A DNA stretch of 64,000 nucleotides from Geobacter sp. FeAm09 (GTDB taxonomy: Bacteria > Desulfobacterota > Desulfuromonadia > Geobacterales > Pseudopelobacteraceae): positions 3,466,001 through 3,530,000 of the forward strand of contig NZ_CP042466.1 of assembly GCF_008330225.1 (NCBI RefSeq), given 5' to 3'. Position numbers and translations under genes: made by a program. Positions within the stretch are counted from its first letter, which is position 1. Every line of letters starts with the position of its first letter. Positions 48,440 to 63,974 of this stretch are shown in pieces. A model generated the notes under the pieces. The model was not told the DNA's origin. It searched no databases and saw nothing but the letters and a program-made list of their open reading frames with translations.

Positions 48440-50350
48440 ATGAAACACCTCATTCTCGGCACCGCCGGGCACATCGATCACGGCAAGACGTCCCTGGTCA
48501 GGGCCCTAACCGGCATCGACACCGACCGCCTCAAGGAGGAGAAGGCCCGCGGCATCACCATCGAGCTGGGGTTCGCCCACCTGGAACTGCCGGGCGGCAT
48601 CCGTTTCGGCATCGTGGACGTGCCGGGCCACGAGCGCTTCGTGCGCACCATGGTGGCCGGCGTGGGGGGCATGGACCTGGTCATGCTGGTGATCGCCGCC
48701 GACGAGGGGATCATGCCCCAGACCCGGGAACACCTGGACATCCTGCGGCTTCTGGGGGTGAAGAACGGACTGGTCGCCCTGACCAAGCGGGACATGGTGG
48801 AGCCGGAGTGGCTGGCCCTGGTGACCGAGGAGGTGCGGGAGTTCACGGCCGGCAGCTTTCTGGAAAATGCGCCGATCATCCCGGTGTCCGCGCGCAGCGG
48901 CGAGGGGCTGGATACGTTGAAAGCCGAGCTGGCCAGACTGGCGGAACAGAGCGCGGAAAAACGGCGGGAAGGGCACTTCCGCCTGCCGGTGGACCGGGTC
49001 TTCACCATGGCCGGCTTCGGCACGGTGGTGACCGGCACGCTCCTTTCGGGCGAGATCAGGGTGGGGGACGAACTGGAACTGCTCCCCTCGGGCCGGGAAG
49101 GGCGGGTACGCGGCATCCAGGCCCACGGCAGCAAGGTGGATACCGGTATGGCCGGGCAGCGCCTGGCGGTGAACGTGCAGGGGGTGGACCTGGACCAGGT
49201 GCACCGGGGCAACGTGCTCGTGCCGCGGGGGGTCTTCCGGGCCACCCGGACCGTGGATGCGCGCCTGGACCTTCTGGCCTCGGCCCCGCGGGAGTTGAAA
49301 CACCGCGCCACCCTGCGGCTCCATTCCGCCACCTACGAGGTGCCGGCCCAGGTCATTCTCCTGGACCGCGACACGCTGTCGCCGGGAGAGAGCGCTTTCG
49401 TGCAGCTGCGCCTCAAGGAGCCGGCCCTGCTCCTGCCGGGGGACAGCTACATCCTGCGGGTCGCCTCCCCCGCCACCACGGTGGGGGGCGGCGTGGTGCT
49501 GGACCCCTTCCCGCCCCGCCGGCGCCGGCGCAGCGGCGAGGCGCTCCAGTTGCTGGAGGTGCTGGGTAGCGAGGAGCACCAGCGCATCTGCGCCCTGCTC
49601 GTCAGCCAGAGCCTGCTCTCCGGGGTCGCCTTCGAGGAGATCCTGCTCCGCTCCGGCATCCCGCGCAAGGCGGCCGAGGCCGCCCTGGCCGGGCTCCTCT
49701 CCTCCGGGGAGGTCATTCAGGTGATCCGGGAGCCCCGCACCTTCCTCGCCCGCGAGGCGTTCGCCACGCTGAAGAGCGGCCTTGTGGGGGAGGTCACCGC
49801 CTTTCTGGCCGCCAATCCGCTCAAGGAGGGGATGGGCAAGGAGGAACTGAAAACGCGCCTGCCCAAGCGGAGCGACCAGCGCTTCTTCACCCCGGTGCTG
49901 TCGGCCATGGAGCGGGACGGCACCCTGTCCCTGGAACGGGATATCGTCAAACCGGTCGGGCGGGTGGTGCAGAGCACCGCCGCCGGCGACGGCCTGGCCG
50001 GGAAGATCGCCGCGTTCCTGGGAGAGAAGGGGAGCGAGCCGCCGACCATCAAGGAGATCATGGAGCGGTTCCGCTGCGACGAAAAGGGGGTGCGCGACAA
50101 CCTGGCGCTTTTGGTCAGGAAAGGGGAGGCGGTGCGCATCTCCAGCGATCTGTTCTACGCCGCCCCGGCCCTGGACGAGCTGCGGGAGAAGCTGGTGGCG
50201 CTGCTTATGGCCAAGGGGGAGATCACCCCGCCCGAATACCGGGAACAGACCGGCCTGTCGCGCAAGTACCTCATCCCGCTCCTGGAACACTTCGACAGCG
50301 AGAAGCTCACCATCCGGGTGGGGGACAAGCGGGTGCTGCGGAAGAGGTGA
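48440..50350 (+). CDS. selB: Selenocysteine-specific translation elongation factor
   Basis: A 636-residue GTPase that brings Sec-tRNA(Sec) to UGA codons next to a SECIS hairpin. The G1 motif [20 protein letters not shown], the switch region [17 protein letters not shown] and G3 [13 protein letters not shown] are typical of SelB and differ from EF-Tu. Domains 2-3 follow to about 340, and the C-terminal winged helices (about 360-636, SECIS-binding) have the LPKRSDQRF and [17 protein letters not shown] strings. The start ATG at 48440 follows AGGAAGGA. selA, selC and selD were not seen here. Its presence supports reading UGA as Sec in this genome. Confidence 0.95.
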   Translation: MKHLILGTAGHIDHGKTSLVRALTGIDTDRLKEEKARGITIELGFAHLELPGGIRFGIVDVPGHERFVRTMVAGVGGMDLVMLVIAADEGIMPQTREHLDILRLLGVKNGLVALTKRDMVEPEWLALVTEEVREFTAGSFLENAPIIPVSARSGEGLDTLKAELARLAEQSAEKRREGHFRLPVDRVFTMAGFGTVVTGTLLSGEIRVGDELELLPSGREGRVRGIQAHGSKVDTGMAGQRLAVNVQGVDLDQVHRGNVLVPRGVFRATRTVDARLDLLASAPRELKHRATLRLHSATYEVPAQVILLDRDTLSPGESAFVQLRLKEPALLLPGDSYILRVASPATTVGGGVVLDPFPPRRRRRSGEALQLLEVLGSEEHQRICALLVSQSLLSGVAFEEILLRSGIPRKAAEAALAGLLSSGEVIQVIREPRTFLAREAFATLKSGLVGEVTAFLAANPLKEGMGKEELKTRLPKRSDQRFFTPVLSAMERDGTLSLERDIVKPVGRVVQSTAAGDGLAGKIAAFLGEKGSEPPTIKEIMERFRCDEKGVRDNLALLVRKGEAVRISSDLFYAAPALDELREKLVALLMAKGEITPPEYREQTGLSRKYLIPLLEHFDSEKLTIRVGDKRVLRKR

Positions 50351-50368
50351 CAACGGAAACGGCGGTCA

Positions 50369-50397
50369 TTGACACCGAAACGTGGTTACGATAGTAT
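50369..50397 (+). promoter_or_regulatory. Sigma-70-type promoter of the toxin-antitoxin pair
   Basis: TTGACA (50369-50374) and TAGTAT (50392-50397) are spaced by exactly 17 bp, 32 bp before the antitoxin start. It is close to consensus. Confidence 0.7.
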
Positions 50398-50428
50398 TTA
50401 GTTGTGAAATGCAAAAAGGAGTACGCAT

Positions 50429-50665
50429 ATGACTTCGCTATCGTTACGCATTCCTGACAACCTGTTGCATGAGGTGGACACCTCTGCCGAGCAGTTGCAC
50501 ATCCCCAGGGCCGCCTACGTGCGCAAGGCCCTGGAGCAGATGAACGCGGCGGTTGCAGCGGAGCGCCGCCGGGCGAGGCTGACAGAGGCCAGCCTGAAGG
50601 TGCGGGCGGAAAGCATGCGGGTGAATGCCGAATTCGACGGGATCGAGGATGCGCCCCATGCGTAA
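50429..50665 (+). CDS. Ribbon-helix-helix antitoxin
   Basis: A 78-residue protein. The start MTSLSLRIPDNLLHEVDTSA followed by IPRAAYVRKALEQM is a typical RHH/CopG-like N-terminal strand and two helices, a DNA-binding dimer that also represses its own operon. The C-terminal part is Arg/Glu-rich and should wrap the toxin. It overlaps the toxin start by 8 bp. It is a MazE-like partner in context, but the family is closer to RHH than to AbrB-type MazE. Confidence 0.85.
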   Translation: MTSLSLRIPDNLLHEVDTSAEQLHIPRAAYVRKALEQMNAAVAAERRRARLTEASLKVRAESMRVNAEFDGIEDAPHA

Positions 50666-51002
50666 CCACGGTGAAGTCTGGCTGGCCAACCTCAATCCGG
50701 GACGCGGCACCGAACCGGGCAAAGTCAGGCCGGTGCTGATTCTGCAAAACCAGGCCCTTCTGGACGCCGAACACCCTTCCACGCTCGTTATACCTCTGAC
50801 CACCAATCTGGTTGAGGATGCCGAACCGCTCCGTCTGCGCGTCCCTGCCCAAGGGCGGCTGGATAAGGACTCCGACCTGCTCGTGGATCAACTCCGCGCC
50901 ATCGACAACAAGCGCCTCATCGACGGGCCGCTGTTACGGCTCGATGGTCAGGCCATGGGACGGGTGTATCAGGCAGTCAGCGAGGTTTTGGGGATGGAGT
51001 AG
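50658..51002 (+). CDS. MazF/PemK-family endoribonuclease toxin
   Basis: A 114-residue protein with the MazF signature RNHGEVWLANLNPGRGTEPGKVRPVLILQN, an SH3-like barrel that cleaves single-stranded mRNA at specific short sequences. Conserved LVIPLTTN and LLVDQLRAIDNKRL strings complete the family profile. The ATG at 50658 overlaps the antitoxin by 8 bp; an earlier in-frame ATG at 50649 is also possible. It lies in a two-gene module with its own promoter, between selB and an oxidoreductase gene. Confidence 0.92.
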   Translation: MRNHGEVWLANLNPGRGTEPGKVRPVLILQNQALLDAEHPSTLVIPLTTNLVEDAEPLRLRVPAQGRLDKDSDLLVDQLRAIDNKRLIDGPLLRLDGQAMGRVYQAVSEVLGME

Positions 51003-51020
51003 CGGCTCAACGTATGGAAA

Positions 51021-53033
51021 TTACGCCCCCCTTACCTCCACCGCCACATCGTACAACGTGCTCCCCCGCCCGCCGTCGGTGAGGCGTTGCGACGTCAGGG
51101 CGTTCACCCCCCGTCCGCCGGGGCAGAACTCCCGCCACCAGACCCCTTCCGTGACCACGGTCCCCGCCGGGACCAGCTCCGTGACCCGCAGGACAAATAC
51201 CACCTCGCCGAGATTATTGTAGGCCGTCACCCGCTCCCCTTCCCCCAATCCCCGGGCAGCCGCATCCTGCGGGTGCATCCGCAGCGCCATGGCTCCCTGT
51301 TTCTCCCGCAGGTCGTCCTGCTCGTAAAAGCTGGAATTGAGGGCATAGGGGGTGGTTGCCGGCTGCAGGCGCAGGGGAAAGCCGTCCCCCGCGGCATGGG
51401 TGGGGAGCAGGCGCGGCAGGGGCTCCGGCTCCCGGGAGTTCAGGATCTCGATCCGGCCCGAGGGGGTCTGCCAGCCGCCCCTGGGGCTGGCAGGGGGCGT
51501 CAGCAATACCGGCTCCCCCTGCCGCAGGCGTTGGGTCGTCTCCCGGTCCCGCCAGGGGGTGTCGAAGGCGAGCAACTGTTCCACCAACTCGTCGGCCGTC
51601 TGCCGGAAGAAGGGTTCGTCCCACCCCATGCCGGCCGCCAGGAGCGAAAACACCTCCCAGTTGGATTTGGCCTCCCCCACCGGCGGCAGGGCCGCCCCGC
51701 AGCGCTGGCTGTGGTAGCCGCCGTAGCAGCGGTACAGGTCCGGCTGTTCCAGGGAGGTGGTGGCCGGCAGGACGATGTCGGCGTAACGGGCCGTATCGGT
51801 CAGAAAGCGCTCGTGCACCACGGTGAACAGGTCGTTGCGCTCAAGCCCCCTGATGACCGCATTCTGGTCGGGGGCCACGGCGGCCGGATTGGAGTGGTAG
51901 ACGTAGAGGGACATGACCGGCGGGTCGTTCAGTTCGGTCAGCGCGCTCCCCAGTTGGTTCATGCTCACCAGGCGCGTCGGCCGTTCCATGAATTCCTCCC
52001 GCGTGACCCGGTGCAGGGGGAAGGCGCCCCCGGTGGAGGTGCCGGGGAACACGCCGCCGCCGGGACGCCGCCATGCGCCGCTGAGGGCGGGGAGGCAGGC
52101 GATGGTGCGGACGGTCATGGCGCCGTTGCCGTAGCGGGAGAGGCCGCTCCCCAGACGGACGAAGGGGGCCTGCGCCGTTGCGAACTCCCGCGCCAGGCGT
52201 TCGATGACCCCGGCGGGCAGGCCGCAGGCCTCCGCCATCCGCTCCGGCGCGCACCCGGGGAGCACCTTTGCGGCGAACTCCTCGAACCCGAGGACGTTAT
52301 CCCGGATGAAATCCCGATCCGCCAGGCCGTCGCGGACCATGACGTGCATCATCCCCAGGGCCAGGGCGCCGTCGCCGCCGGGGCGCACGATAAAGGCCTC
52401 GTCCGCCGCCTCGCAGGTGGGGGTGCGGTAGGTGTCGATGGCCCACACCCGGGCGCCGCGCCGCCGGGGCACCTGGGCGTCCCGCATGGCGTGGATGCTG
52501 GTGGCGCTGGCGTTGATCCCCCACAGGATCACCAGGTCGCTCTGCCCCATCTCACCCGGCTCCATGGCCGGGGTATCCCCCATGACCGCCTTCCACCCCG
52601 CATCCTTGGCCGGGGAGCAGATGGTCCGTTCCAGGCGCGAGGCCCCCAGCTTGTGGAAGAAGGGATGCCCGCTGTTCCGCTGCACCAGTCCCATGGTGCC
52701 GGCATAGGAATAGGGGAGGACGCATTCCCCCCCGTAGCTGGCGATCAGCCCCTTCCAGCAGGAGCAGATGCGCTCGATCGCCTCGGCCCAGGAGACCGGC
52801 TCGAACAGCCCCTCCCCTTTCGGGCCGGTGCGCATCAGGGGGGTCGTCAGACGGCGCGGCGAGTGAACCGTGCGCTCGTAGCGGTGCATCTTGGGGCAGA
52901 GCAGGCCGCGGGTCATGGGGTGGTCGGGGTCGCCGGTGACGCGCACGGCGCGGCCGTCCTCCACCTCCACCAGCAAACCGCAGGTGTCGGGACAGTCGTA
53001 GGGGCAGACGGAGCGTACAATGTTGAGGCTCAT
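51021..53033 (-). CDS. Molybdopterin-dependent oxidoreductase (Cys-type)
   Basis: A 670-residue member of the DMSO reductase family. The N-terminal 4Fe-4S motif is complete: VCPYDCPDTCG (Cys10, 14, 18) and LLCPKMHRY. The predicted metal-ligand position reads TICSPAKDAGW, Cys where related formate dehydrogenases have Sec. Later motifs include SDLVILWGINASATS and RHxIVLPATTSLEQ-like ADIVLPATTS; the C-terminal domain (GRIEILNSREPEP; GERVTAYNNLGEV) binds the cofactor. There is no TAT signal, so it is probably cytoplasmic. Substrate unknown. No electron-transfer subunit gene is adjacent. The ATG at 53031-53033 has an AAGGA site. Confidence 0.87.
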   Translation of the reverse strand: MSLNIVRSVCPYDCPDTCGLLVEVEDGRAVRVTGDPDHPMTRGLLCPKMHRYERTVHSPRRLTTPLMRTGPKGEGLFEPVSWAEAIERICSCWKGLIASYGGECVLPYSYAGTMGLVQRNSGHPFFHKLGASRLERTICSPAKDAGWKAVMGDTPAMEPGEMGQSDLVILWGINASATSIHAMRDAQVPRRRGARVWAIDTYRTPTCEAADEAFIVRPGGDGALALGMMHVMVRDGLADRDFIRDNVLGFEEFAAKVLPGCAPERMAEACGLPAGVIERLAREFATAQAPFVRLGSGLSRYGNGAMTVRTIACLPALSGAWRRPGGGVFPGTSTGGAFPLHRVTREEFMERPTRLVSMNQLGSALTELNDPPVMSLYVYHSNPAAVAPDQNAVIRGLERNDLFTVVHERFLTDTARYADIVLPATTSLEQPDLYRCYGGYHSQRCGAALPPVGEAKSNWEVFSLLAAGMGWDEPFFRQTADELVEQLLAFDTPWRDRETTQRLRQGEPVLLTPPASPRGGWQTPSGRIEILNSREPEPLPRLLPTHAAGDGFPLRLQPATTPYALNSSFYEQDDLREKQGAMALRMHPQDAAARGLGEGERVTAYNNLGEVVFVLRVTELVPAGTVVTEGVWWREFCPGGRGVNALTSQRLTDGGRGSTLYDVAVEVRGA

Positions 53034-53146
53034 GGAGATTTTCCTTCCAGAGATACGGGATAACATATTATACTTGGATTTTATCTCTTGTGCAGACCAA
53101 ATCCGATTCCGTCACGACGACCATGACCGAATCCCGTGGGGGTTAT

Positions 53147-53707
53147 ATGACACCGCAGCCCGAGATCCTGCATTATGCCGTATCCGTCGTCGGCAAGGAC
53201 CGCACCGGCATCGTTTCCGGCATTGCCGAAGCGCTCTTCCGCCTGGGGTGCAACCTCGCCGACTCCAGTTGCACCATGCTGGCCGGCGAGTTTGCCGTGA
53301 TCCTGATCGTATCCCATGTCAGGCCGTTCAGCAAGGGGCGCCTCTACGACGAACTGAAACCGGTCTGCGACGGGCTCGGCATGTCCCTGGCCGTACGCAC
53401 CCTCCAGGCCGACGAGATCGCCCGCCTGGAGCCGCCCGGTGAGATCTGCCTGATCTCGGTCTACGGGGCCGACCAGCCGGGCATCGTCTACCGCGTGACC
53501 CAGGAACTGGCGGAACGGGGCGTCAATATCACGGACCTGAATACCAAACTGATCGGCACGCACGCAGAGCCGGTCTACGTAATGATGCTGGAGGCGGCCC
53601 TTCCGGAGGGGCAGACCCCCGAAGAACTCGAAGCGCTGCTGGGAGATCTGAAAAAGGAGCTGAACGTGGAAATCGGCGTGCGGGTGGTTACGCCGGTAGC
53701 CTTCTGA
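53147..53707 (+). CDS. ACT-domain regulatory protein (GcvR-like)
   Basis: A 186-residue protein with two ACT domains: VVGKDRTGIVSGIAEALFRL (about 13-32) and VYGADQPGIVYRVTQELAER (about 105-124). The pattern matches the glycine-cleavage repressor/ACT-only family, which binds amino acids and modulates gene expression or protein partners. I use the ATG at 53147 because it leads into the first ACT domain; starts at 53090 and 53123 are possible. It lies 3 bp upstream of the second deformylase gene and is probably cotranscribed. Confidence 0.85.
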   Translation: MTPQPEILHYAVSVVGKDRTGIVSGIAEALFRLGCNLADSSCTMLAGEFAVILIVSHVRPFSKGRLYDELKPVCDGLGMSLAVRTLQADEIARLEPPGEICLISVYGADQPGIVYRVTQELAERGVNITDLNTKLIGTHAEPVYVMMLEAALPEGQTPEELEALLGDLKKELNVEIGVRVVTPVAF

Positions 53708-53710
53708 CCT

Positions 53711-54217
53711 ATGGCAACTCAACCTATTCTGCGCTATCCGCACCCGGTGCTCAAGAAGCTCTGCCACCGGGTGGCGACCATTGACACTGCGATACATGAC
53801 CTGATCCGCGATCTGCTCGACACCATGCGCGAAGGACCGGGATCGGTGGGCGTGGCGGCCCCCCAGATCGGCGTCACCCTGCGGGTCTGCGTGGTGGACG
53901 TGTCGGCCAGCCGGCACGGCAAGGACAACAACCACGGCCAACTGTGCATGGTCAACCCGGAGATCACGGCCCGAAGCGGAACCGCCGTCATGCGCGAGGG
54001 GTGCATGAGCGTGCCGGACTACACCGGCGACGTGGAACGGGCCACCGAGATCACGGTCAGGTTCAACGAACCGGACGGAACGGAGCGGGTCATCACCGCG
54101 ACCGGATTCGAGGCGGTGGCCATCCAGCACGAGATGGACCACCTGGACGGCATCCTGTTTCTGGACCGGATCGTCAGCCTGAAGACCGGACTGTTCCGGC
54201 GCAAGAACTACAAGTAG
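53711..54217 (+). CDS. Second peptide deformylase
   Basis: A 168-residue paralogue of Def. The motifs are VGVAAPQIG, EGCMSVP and QHEMDHLDG, all with the metal-binding Cys and two His. Compared with the def-fmt copy it has an insertion after VVDVSASRHGKDNNHG and a Ser-rich N-terminal part. It sits with an ACT regulator and an AMMECR1 protein, not with fmt. Whether it acts on Met termini or on other formyl peptides is unknown. Confidence 0.93.
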   Translation: MATQPILRYPHPVLKKLCHRVATIDTAIHDLIRDLLDTMREGPGSVGVAAPQIGVTLRVCVVDVSASRHGKDNNHGQLCMVNPEITARSGTAVMREGCMSVPDYTGDVERATEITVRFNEPDGTERVITATGFEAVAIQHEMDHLDGILFLDRIVSLKTGLFRRKNYK

Positions 54218-54311
54218 GGGCGAACTGATGTTCGCCCAATCCGGGGCGTATGCACTACGGCCGGTATTGTATACATTTGACCACCAATGCATTAACCGCA
54301 GGGGAGGCGAT

Positions 54312-54860
54312 ATGGCGGAACTCTTGACCAAAAAGGAACGGAAGGAACTGCTGAAGATTGCCCGCGACACCATCGTTGCCTATGTGGCCACCGGGCAGGT
54401 CCCCCCGGTCGGGACCCCCTCGAAGGGGCTCGCCTGTGAAAACGGCTGTTTCGTGACCATCAAGCAGCAGGAGCGCCTGCGAGGCTGCATCGGCAACTTT
54501 GTCTCGGACCGGCCACTCTACAGCCTGGTACAGGAAATGGCCGTGTCGGCCGCGACCCGCGACCCGCGCTTCTACCCCATGAAACCCCGGGACCTGGACG
54601 ATTTCGACCTGGAGATATCGGTACTCTCCCCCCTGGAGAAGATCACGTCGGCCGACCAGATCCAGGTGGGGAAACACGGCATCTATATCGTCAAGGAAAG
54701 CTACCGGGGCGTCCTGCTGCCCCAGGTGGCCACCGAATACGGCTGGGACCGGGATACCTTCCTGAAACATACCTGCATCAAGGCCGGCCTGCCGGAGAAC
54801 GCCTGGCAGAAGGAGTGCGACATCTACATCTTCAGCGCCCTGGTGTTCGGAGAGCAGTAG
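54312..54860 (+). CDS. AMMECR1-domain protein (AmmeMemoRadiSam system component A-like)
   Basis: A 182-residue protein. The signature RLRGCIGNFVSDRPL, AVSAATRDPRFYPM and the closing LPQVATEYGWDRDTFLKHTC match the AMMECR1/PH0010 fold. In many anaerobes it is fused or adjacent to a MEMO-like and a radical-SAM protein; none is seen here. Function is not established. The ATG at 54312 is preceded by GGGGAGG. It follows the second deformylase by 94 bp. Confidence 0.9.
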   Translation: MAELLTKKERKELLKIARDTIVAYVATGQVPPVGTPSKGLACENGCFVTIKQQERLRGCIGNFVSDRPLYSLVQEMAVSAATRDPRFYPMKPRDLDDFDLEISVLSPLEKITSADQIQVGKHGIYIVKESYRGVLLPQVATEYGWDRDTFLKHTCIKAGLPENAWQKECDIYIFSALVFGEQ

Positions 54861-54978
54861 CGGCACAGCCGGTTCCGCGGCAGGGGGCTCATCCGGGCCC
54901 ATGCCGTCACGGCGAGCATCCCGGGCCGAAGCGCTGCCGGCAAGGGGCCAAAACTATCGCATTTCACGGGGTAAACCA

Positions 54979-56160
54979 ATGGAAACGCTCTGGAACATGT
55001 ATCTCAACCTGACCATCCGCGTCCGCATCATCATCCTCTGCGCATGCTACAGCTTCTGCATCATCGCCGCCGGGGCGGCCGGTCAGTTCCTCTCCCCCCC
55101 GGCCACATCCCTGGCCGTCATACTCTTTACCATTCTCGGCGCCCTGTTCAGCGGGATCAACATCTGGTCCATCACCTCGTCCATCAACAGGACCATCGAC
55201 TACCTCAAGGAAATGGCCACCGGCGATCTGCAGCGGGATATCCGGATCAAGCACAACAACGAGGTGAGCGCCATACTGCGTTCCCTGCGGGAACTGCAGC
55301 AGTCGGTGCGGGAAATCGTCACGGGCATCCAGACGACGTCGGGACAGGTCGCCGCCTCCTCGGAGCGGCTGCGGCAGACCTCCGCAAGCATCGCCGACGG
55401 CACCGAAAGCGCCGCCGCCCAGGCCGCCTCGGTCAGCACCGCCGTGGACGACCTGGCGGCCATGAGCGCGGACATATCCACCAGGTGCCTCGAAATGTCC
55501 GACATGGCCAGGGAGGCGGAGCAGGTCTCGCGGGAGGGGGAACGGATCATTTCCGGCATGTCGGGCACCATGGGGGCCATCGAGGGGGTCATCACCGAGA
55601 CCACCGAGGCGGTAAAATCCCTGGGGGATAATTCGACGCGCATCGGCGACATCCTGGCCACCATCGGGGACATCGCCGACCAGACCAACCTGCTGGCCCT
55701 GAACGCGGCCATTGAAGCGGCGCGGGCGGGCGAGCAGGGGCGCGGATTCGCCGTGGTCGCCGATGAGGTGCGCAGCCTGGCCGAACGGACCACCGCGGCG
55801 ACCCGCGAGATCCAGACCATTATCGACGCCCTGCAGCGGGATGTGCGGAACGTGGTCTCCTCCATGGAGCAGAGTTCGGGCAGCGTGCACGAGGGTGGCG
55901 AAGGGGTGCGCCACTCGTGCGAGGCCATCGGGACAATCCTCCGCCAGATCGGCGTCCTCCACGGGCAGGTGTCCCAGGTATCCACCGCCGCCACCGGCCA
56001 GTCCACGACCACCTCGGCCATAACCGGGAACATGCATCTCATCACCCGCGTCATCAGCGAGGCCGCCTCCGGGGCCGAACAGACGGAGGCGGCCGCCTCC
56101 AGCCTGGCCACGTCGGCCACGGAGCTTCAGCAGATGGTGAACCGCTTCAAGCTCTCCTAG
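54979..56160 (+). CDS. Methyl-accepting chemotaxis protein with minimal sensory domain
   Basis: A 393-residue receptor. Two membrane segments (about 13-35 and 44-66) are joined by a periplasmic loop of only a few residues, so there is no extracellular ligand domain. A HAMP-like region follows (about 70-115, EMATGDLQRDIRIKHNNEVS), then the signalling coiled coil with tip DIADQTNLLALNAAIEAARAG and GRGFAVVADEVRSLAERT. The C-terminus ends in MVNRFKLS without a methylesterase-binding pentapeptide. It may sense membrane state or signals inside the cell. The partner kinase could be the CheA at 12.6-14.2 kb, but this is a guess. Confidence 0.9.
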   Translation: METLWNMYLNLTIRVRIIILCACYSFCIIAAGAAGQFLSPPATSLAVILFTILGALFSGINIWSITSSINRTIDYLKEMATGDLQRDIRIKHNNEVSAILRSLRELQQSVREIVTGIQTTSGQVAASSERLRQTSASIADGTESAAAQAASVSTAVDDLAAMSADISTRCLEMSDMAREAEQVSREGERIISGMSGTMGAIEGVITETTEAVKSLGDNSTRIGDILATIGDIADQTNLLALNAAIEAARAGEQGRGFAVVADEVRSLAERTTAATREIQTIIDALQRDVRNVVSSMEQSSGSVHEGGEGVRHSCEAIGTILRQIGVLHGQVSQVSTAATGQSTTTSAITGNMHLITRVISEAASGAEQTEAAASSLATSATELQQMVNRFKLS

Positions 56161-56223
56161 CACATTTCACCAGCCTGCAGGTGTTCCGGGTGGCTGGCCG
56201 CGGGGAGTCATTCCGGGCACGGA

Positions 56224-58895
<2,672 letters not shown>

Positions 58896-58899
<4 letters not shown>

Positions 58900-59792
58900 T
58901 GCGGGCGATGATCGTTGCCCGTGAAAAAGTCCGGGAAATAGCGCACGGAGGAGGGATAGTACCGTTTGACGATCTTCAGGTAGCTGCCGTCCCTTTTCGA
59001 CTTGTCCAGAAACCGGTTGAAGGCCGCGTGCAGCTTGACGGCATCCATCGGGAACGCGACCCCCATCATCTGCTTGCGGGAGATGGGCCCCACGACCTTG
59101 AACCTGCCGGGCCATTTCTCCAGGGCGATCAGGGCGTCGGGGAAATCGAGGATGGTCATCTCCGCCTCTTTTTTCAGGAGCGCCGGCGCCAGCTCGTTCA
59201 GCTTGCCCTTGAAGCAGACCACCCTGGCGCCGGTCTCCGACAGCTTGTAGAGTGCCGGATCGAGACAGGTCTTTTCCAGGGCCAGCACGCTCTTCCCCTT
59301 CATCAGCCCCTTGGTGACGGCGATGTCCCGGTCCACGGAGCCGGTCGGCTTTATGGGCCGCACCTTGGACTCCGCCAGGGCCACCAGCCAGATCTGGCTG
59401 GGGAACACCGGCTCCGAAAACATGAACACCTTCTCCCGCCAGGGCAGGATGGTGAAACCGTTGGCGATCAGATCCCCCCTGACCGGCGTCGCTTCCAGCA
59501 GTTTCACCGCGCTTCCCGTTACCTTGAGCCTGGTGCCGAGAAGGTCCTGGGCGATGGTGTCCCAATCGGCCGGGACATATTCGTATCTCACCCCGAGACT
59601 GGCGGCGAACCCCCTGATCAGGTCAACATCCAAACCGTCGCCGGAACCGCTGACGAAGTTGGCGTAGGGGACCCCCAGGTGGCGCAGCACCCCCCGTTGC
59701 CGGACCTCCGCCAGGTCCGCAGCGAGGACCGAAGCCATGCAGCCAAGCGACATGACCGCCGCAAGGACCATGGCGGCACCGATTCTTGCCAT
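58896..59792 (-). CDS. Periplasmic solute-binding protein (family 3-like) in a kinase operon
   Basis: A 298-residue protein with a signal peptide (about residues 1-25, [19 protein letters not shown]). The mature part matches family-3 solute-binding proteins: [39 protein letters not shown] and [19 protein letters not shown]. These normally feed ABC transporters for amino acids or act as the sensor parts of BvgS-type kinases. No transporter is near; it lies between two hybrid kinases and overlaps one of them by 4 bp. I infer a ligand-binding partner for the kinases. The ATG at 59790-59792 follows GGGAGGGGAG; a longer frame to 59846 lacks a good signal peptide. Confidence 0.85.
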
Positions 59793-59793
59793 G

Positions 59794-63810
<4,017 letters not shown>

Positions 63811-63849
63811 AAGGTCTCCACACGACATGATGAAGAACGCTTTAAAAAA

Positions 63850-63877
63850 AATATACTCGCATATTCACTGTTTTCAA
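63850..63877 (-). promoter_or_regulatory. Putative sigma-70-type promoter of the hybrid-kinase operon
   Basis: On the minus strand TTGAAA (63872-63877) and TATATT (63850-63855) are spaced by 16 bp in an AT-rich stretch, about 40 bp upstream of the start of the large kinase gene. Confidence 0.55.
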
Positions 63878-63912
63878 ACTTTTATTTATAACGGCGCAGG
63901 TTTAAGAAAGAG

Positions 63913-63949
63913 GAAGGCCCCACGGAGGGACAGCGTCCGTGGGGCCTTC
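63913..63949 (-). terminator. Terminator of a minus-strand gene entering from the right edge
   Basis: A perfect 14-bp stem GAAGGCCCCACGGA / TCCGTGGGGCCTTC with a 9-base loop is followed on the minus strand by CTCTTTCTTAAA. It separates the hybrid-kinase promoter from a gene outside the window. Confidence 0.75.
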
Positions 63950-63974
63950 GCTCCAATGGTGCGGGGGGGCGGCG

